Source: an uncultured Sulfurovum sp. (GTDB lineage Bacteria > Campylobacterota > Campylobacteria > Campylobacterales > Sulfurovaceae). From it: a stretch of DNA of 64,000 nt. Below the pieces are notes generated by a model. That model saw only the letters and a list, made by a program, of their open reading frames with translations. It had not been told where the DNA came from and searched no databases. Below, one piece after another: positions 62,442 to 64,000 of this stretch (the first letter of the stretch is position 1; each line of letters starts with the position of its first letter). The position numbers and the translations under genes are program-made. The stretch spans positions 1 to 64,000 of the forward strand of contig CACVAS010000117.1 in NCBI GenBank assembly GCA_902727855.1, given 5' to 3'.

Positions 62442-63133
62442 GTGTAATAGACCTCTAAATCTCGAATATCTTGGTTTAAAACAGCGCGTATTGGCATTGT
62501 ATAGATATTTTTACCCCTATTTGCAGTTTTATATACAGCAGTTTTTTCTTTACCCTCGAAATGAAGATAAATATGCTGGGCACTCAAAATGGCAGAAAGT
62601 GTCAAGCTCATACGCTTATAAGATGCAGTTTTTGGTTCAATGGCAATACAAAGTTCTTTATTATTCAGGTCAAATGCCTTCTTTAACTCTGTATTGTTGG
62701 GGAAAAGAGAAGCCGTATGTCCATCATTTCCCATTCCCAGAACTACAACATCAAATGGAAAAAGTGTCTCTTTTATTTTTTGTGTACAACATTTTTCTGC
62801 TGAATAAATATCAAGATATTCATTATACATACCTATAAATCTTGCCCTACTTGCTTTACCTTGTAGTAAATGATTTTTTACAAGATTTTCATTACTCTCT
62901 TCATGTGAAGGAGAGATCCATCTTTCATCACAAAGTCCTATGTTCACTTTTTCCCACTCAAGAGATATCTCTCTTAATTCTCTAAAAAGTGCTAGGGGTG
63001 TACTTCCTCCTGAAACAATCAAATTGGCTTTACCCTTTGTACGAATAGCTGTTTCCAGTTTCATTGCAATACTTTTGCTTAAAAGACTTACAAGCTCATA
63101 TTGTGTTTGAAATGTATGTATTATTTTACTCAT
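62438..63133 (-). CDS. pgl: 6-phosphogluconolactonase
   Basis: Pgl hydrolyses 6-phosphogluconolactone to 6-phosphogluconate. The 231-aa protein has NLIVSGGSTPLALFREL, INIGLCDERWISPSHEESNENLV-type block (VNIGLCDERW), and VVLGMGNDGHTASLFPNN, the SOL/DevB signature. The ATG at 63133 (SKIIHTFQTQYEL) follows GGAG and overlaps the zwf stop by 8 bp. The frame is open further upstream to 63238 inside zwf, but that is not needed for the domain. Confidence 0.95.
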   Translation of the reverse strand: MSKIIHTFQTQYELVSLLSKSIAMKLETAIRTKGKANLIVSGGSTPLALFRELREISLEWEKVNIGLCDERWISPSHEESNENLVKNHLLQGKASRARFIGMYNEYLDIYSAEKCCTQKIKETLFPFDVVVLGMGNDGHTASLFPNNTELKKAFDLNNKELCIAIEPKTASYKRMSLTLSAILSAQHIYLHFEGKEKTAVYKTANRGKNIYTMPIRAVLNQDIRDLEVYYT

Positions 63134-64000
63134 CTTGCCAACTCCTACCATCTCTTGCAATGAGTTGTACCGCCGCACTTGGACCATCAGTCCCCGCACT
63201 ATAGCTTTTGAGAGGAATGATATCCTCTTCCCACCCATCTAGAATGACATCTGCCCATTTCCATGCAGCATCCACTTCATCTAAACGCATAAAAAGCGTT
63301 GGATTGGCTCGAATAATATCTAAGAGAAGACGTTCATAAGCATCTGGTTTATGCGCCACTTTTAGTGGGGTATTGAGCTCAAGTTCAACGGGTTTTAACA
63401 GCATCTGTTCACTGAGACCTGGAACTTTGTTCATAAGTTCAAGATAAATACTCTCGTTTGGTTGTAAAGTAATGACAAGTTTATTTTCAGAAATAAATTT
63501 ACCTTGATTGACAAAAATTGAGTGAGGTATACTTTTAAAATGGATGATGATTTCTGAATTTTGTCGGCTCATGCGTTTGCCACTCCTAAGATAAAAAGGT
63601 ACACCATTCCAACGCCAATTGTCTATATCGACCCGAAGTGCAACAAAGGTTTCTGTGGTACTGGTGTTGACATTATCCCCATCAAGATAACCTGGTACCG
63701 GTATGCCATCAATTGAACCCTTGCTATATTGTGCACGAACTGTTTTTTCTTTAATATCTGAATGCGTCATTGTTCGAAGTGAACGAAGTACTTTTACTTT
63801 TTCATCACGTACACTGTCAGCATCTAGTGAACAAGGGGGCTCCATTGCCACAAGACATAGCAGCTGCATAAGGTGGTTTTGCACCATGTCACGCATAGCA
63901 CCATATTCATTATAGTAACCCCATCTTCCCTCAACACCCACACTCTCTGCCACAGTGATTTGTATGTGGTCAATGTGATTGGCATCCCATAATGGCATGA
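63126..64000 (-). CDS. zwf: Glucose-6-phosphate 1-dehydrogenase, 3' part
   Basis: Zwf oxidises glucose-6-phosphate to 6-phosphogluconolactone and produces NAD(P)H. The window holds the C-terminal 290 residues and the 5' part continues beyond base 64000. Recognisable blocks are HIDHIQITVAESVGVEGRWGYY, YGAMRDMVQNHLMQLLCLVAME, DNWRWNGVPFYLRSGKRMS and LDEVDAAWKWADVILDGWEE. The C-terminus has the normal end, GRSWQDE. It overlaps pgl by 8 bp. The partial state is a window edge effect, not a truncation. Confidence 0.97.
   Translation of the reverse strand, partial: MPLWDANHIDHIQITVAESVGVEGRWGYYNEYGAMRDMVQNHLMQLLCLVAMEPPCSLDADSVRDEKVKVLRSLRTMTHSDIKEKTVRAQYSKGSIDGIPVPGYLDGDNVNTSTTETFVALRVDIDNWRWNGVPFYLRSGKRMSRQNSEIIIHFKSIPHSIFVNQGKFISENKLVITLQPNESIYLELMNKVPGLSEQMLLKPVELELNTPLKVAHKPDAYERLLLDIIRANPTLFMRLDEVDAAWKWADVILDGWEEDIIPLKSYSAGTDGPSAAVQLIARDGRSWQDE

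Noticed and set aside
63134..63238. Longer start of pgl inside zwf
   Set aside because: The extra 35 residues are encoded by zwf DNA in another frame, lie ahead of a clear GGAG-ATG start, and match nothing in the family.

Overview
The window looks like a chromosomal segment from a low-GC Campylobacterota (epsilonproteobacterial) chemolithotroph, probably of the Sulfurovum/Sulfurimonas type. This is inferred from the AT-rich coding style, the protein flavour of the conserved genes (tex, lepA, prs, uvrA, mgtE, ygiQ), promoters with a strong TATAAT box and usually a weak -35, and a mix of cell-wall recycling and Entner-Doudoroff genes. No rRNA, tRNA, CRISPR array or prophage was recognised.

Layout. 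Bases 1-2.9 kb are an accessory patch: a REP-associated tyrosine transposase between inverted REP-like palindromes, a gene that looks 5'-truncated next to it, two 117-bp direct repeats, a tiny hydrophobic-peptide ORF followed by stacked hairpins, and an orphan DUF433 antitoxin-like gene. From 2.9 to 31 kb is mostly housekeeping: three DEAD-box helicases, tex, a TetR regulator behind four evenly spaced operators, a methyltransferase, comF, a lytic transglycosylase, lepA, prs, a CNNM/CorC-MgtE magnesium pair, thioredoxin and heavy-metal-binding proteins, uvrA, a PAS-GGDEF protein, a SYLF protein and a YgiQ radical-SAM protein. From 31 to 35 kb are an L,D-transpeptidase and an anmK-amgK-murU block for recycling peptidoglycan sugars. 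A secreted nickel superoxide dismutase follows.

Bases 37.8-40.4 kb hold a compact tlpA-DUF4266-DUF3570-apbE operon. The DUF3570 outer-membrane barrel carries three motifs that match the ApbE flavinylation consensus, two of them in a tandem 12-residue repeat. Bases 41-44 kb are a second accessory patch: hipBA lies between 69-bp direct repeats derived from the 3' end of the neighbouring gene, next to a decayed copy of the REP element, and a GNAT gene lies between 18-bp repeats. A sodium:solute symporter follows.

Bases 46-52 kb encode an unusual set: an M14 zinc carboxypeptidase with Fn3/DNRLRE-like modules but no signal peptide, two different ATP-grasp ligases (one ending in a helix-hairpin-helix), and a divergent M20 peptidase. 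This looks like an uncharacterised peptide-bond-forming and hydrolysing pathway. After a CPA2 antiporter come galU, a GH13_18 phosphorylase, a glucosyl-3-phosphoglycerate synthase-like GT, a MOFRL glycerate kinase and an MPGP-type phosphatase. Together they would make glucosylglycerate and take it apart again. Directly upstream lies an overlapping zwf-pgl-edd-eda operon (zwf cut by the window edge), so glucose from glucosylglycerate could feed the Entner-Doudoroff route.
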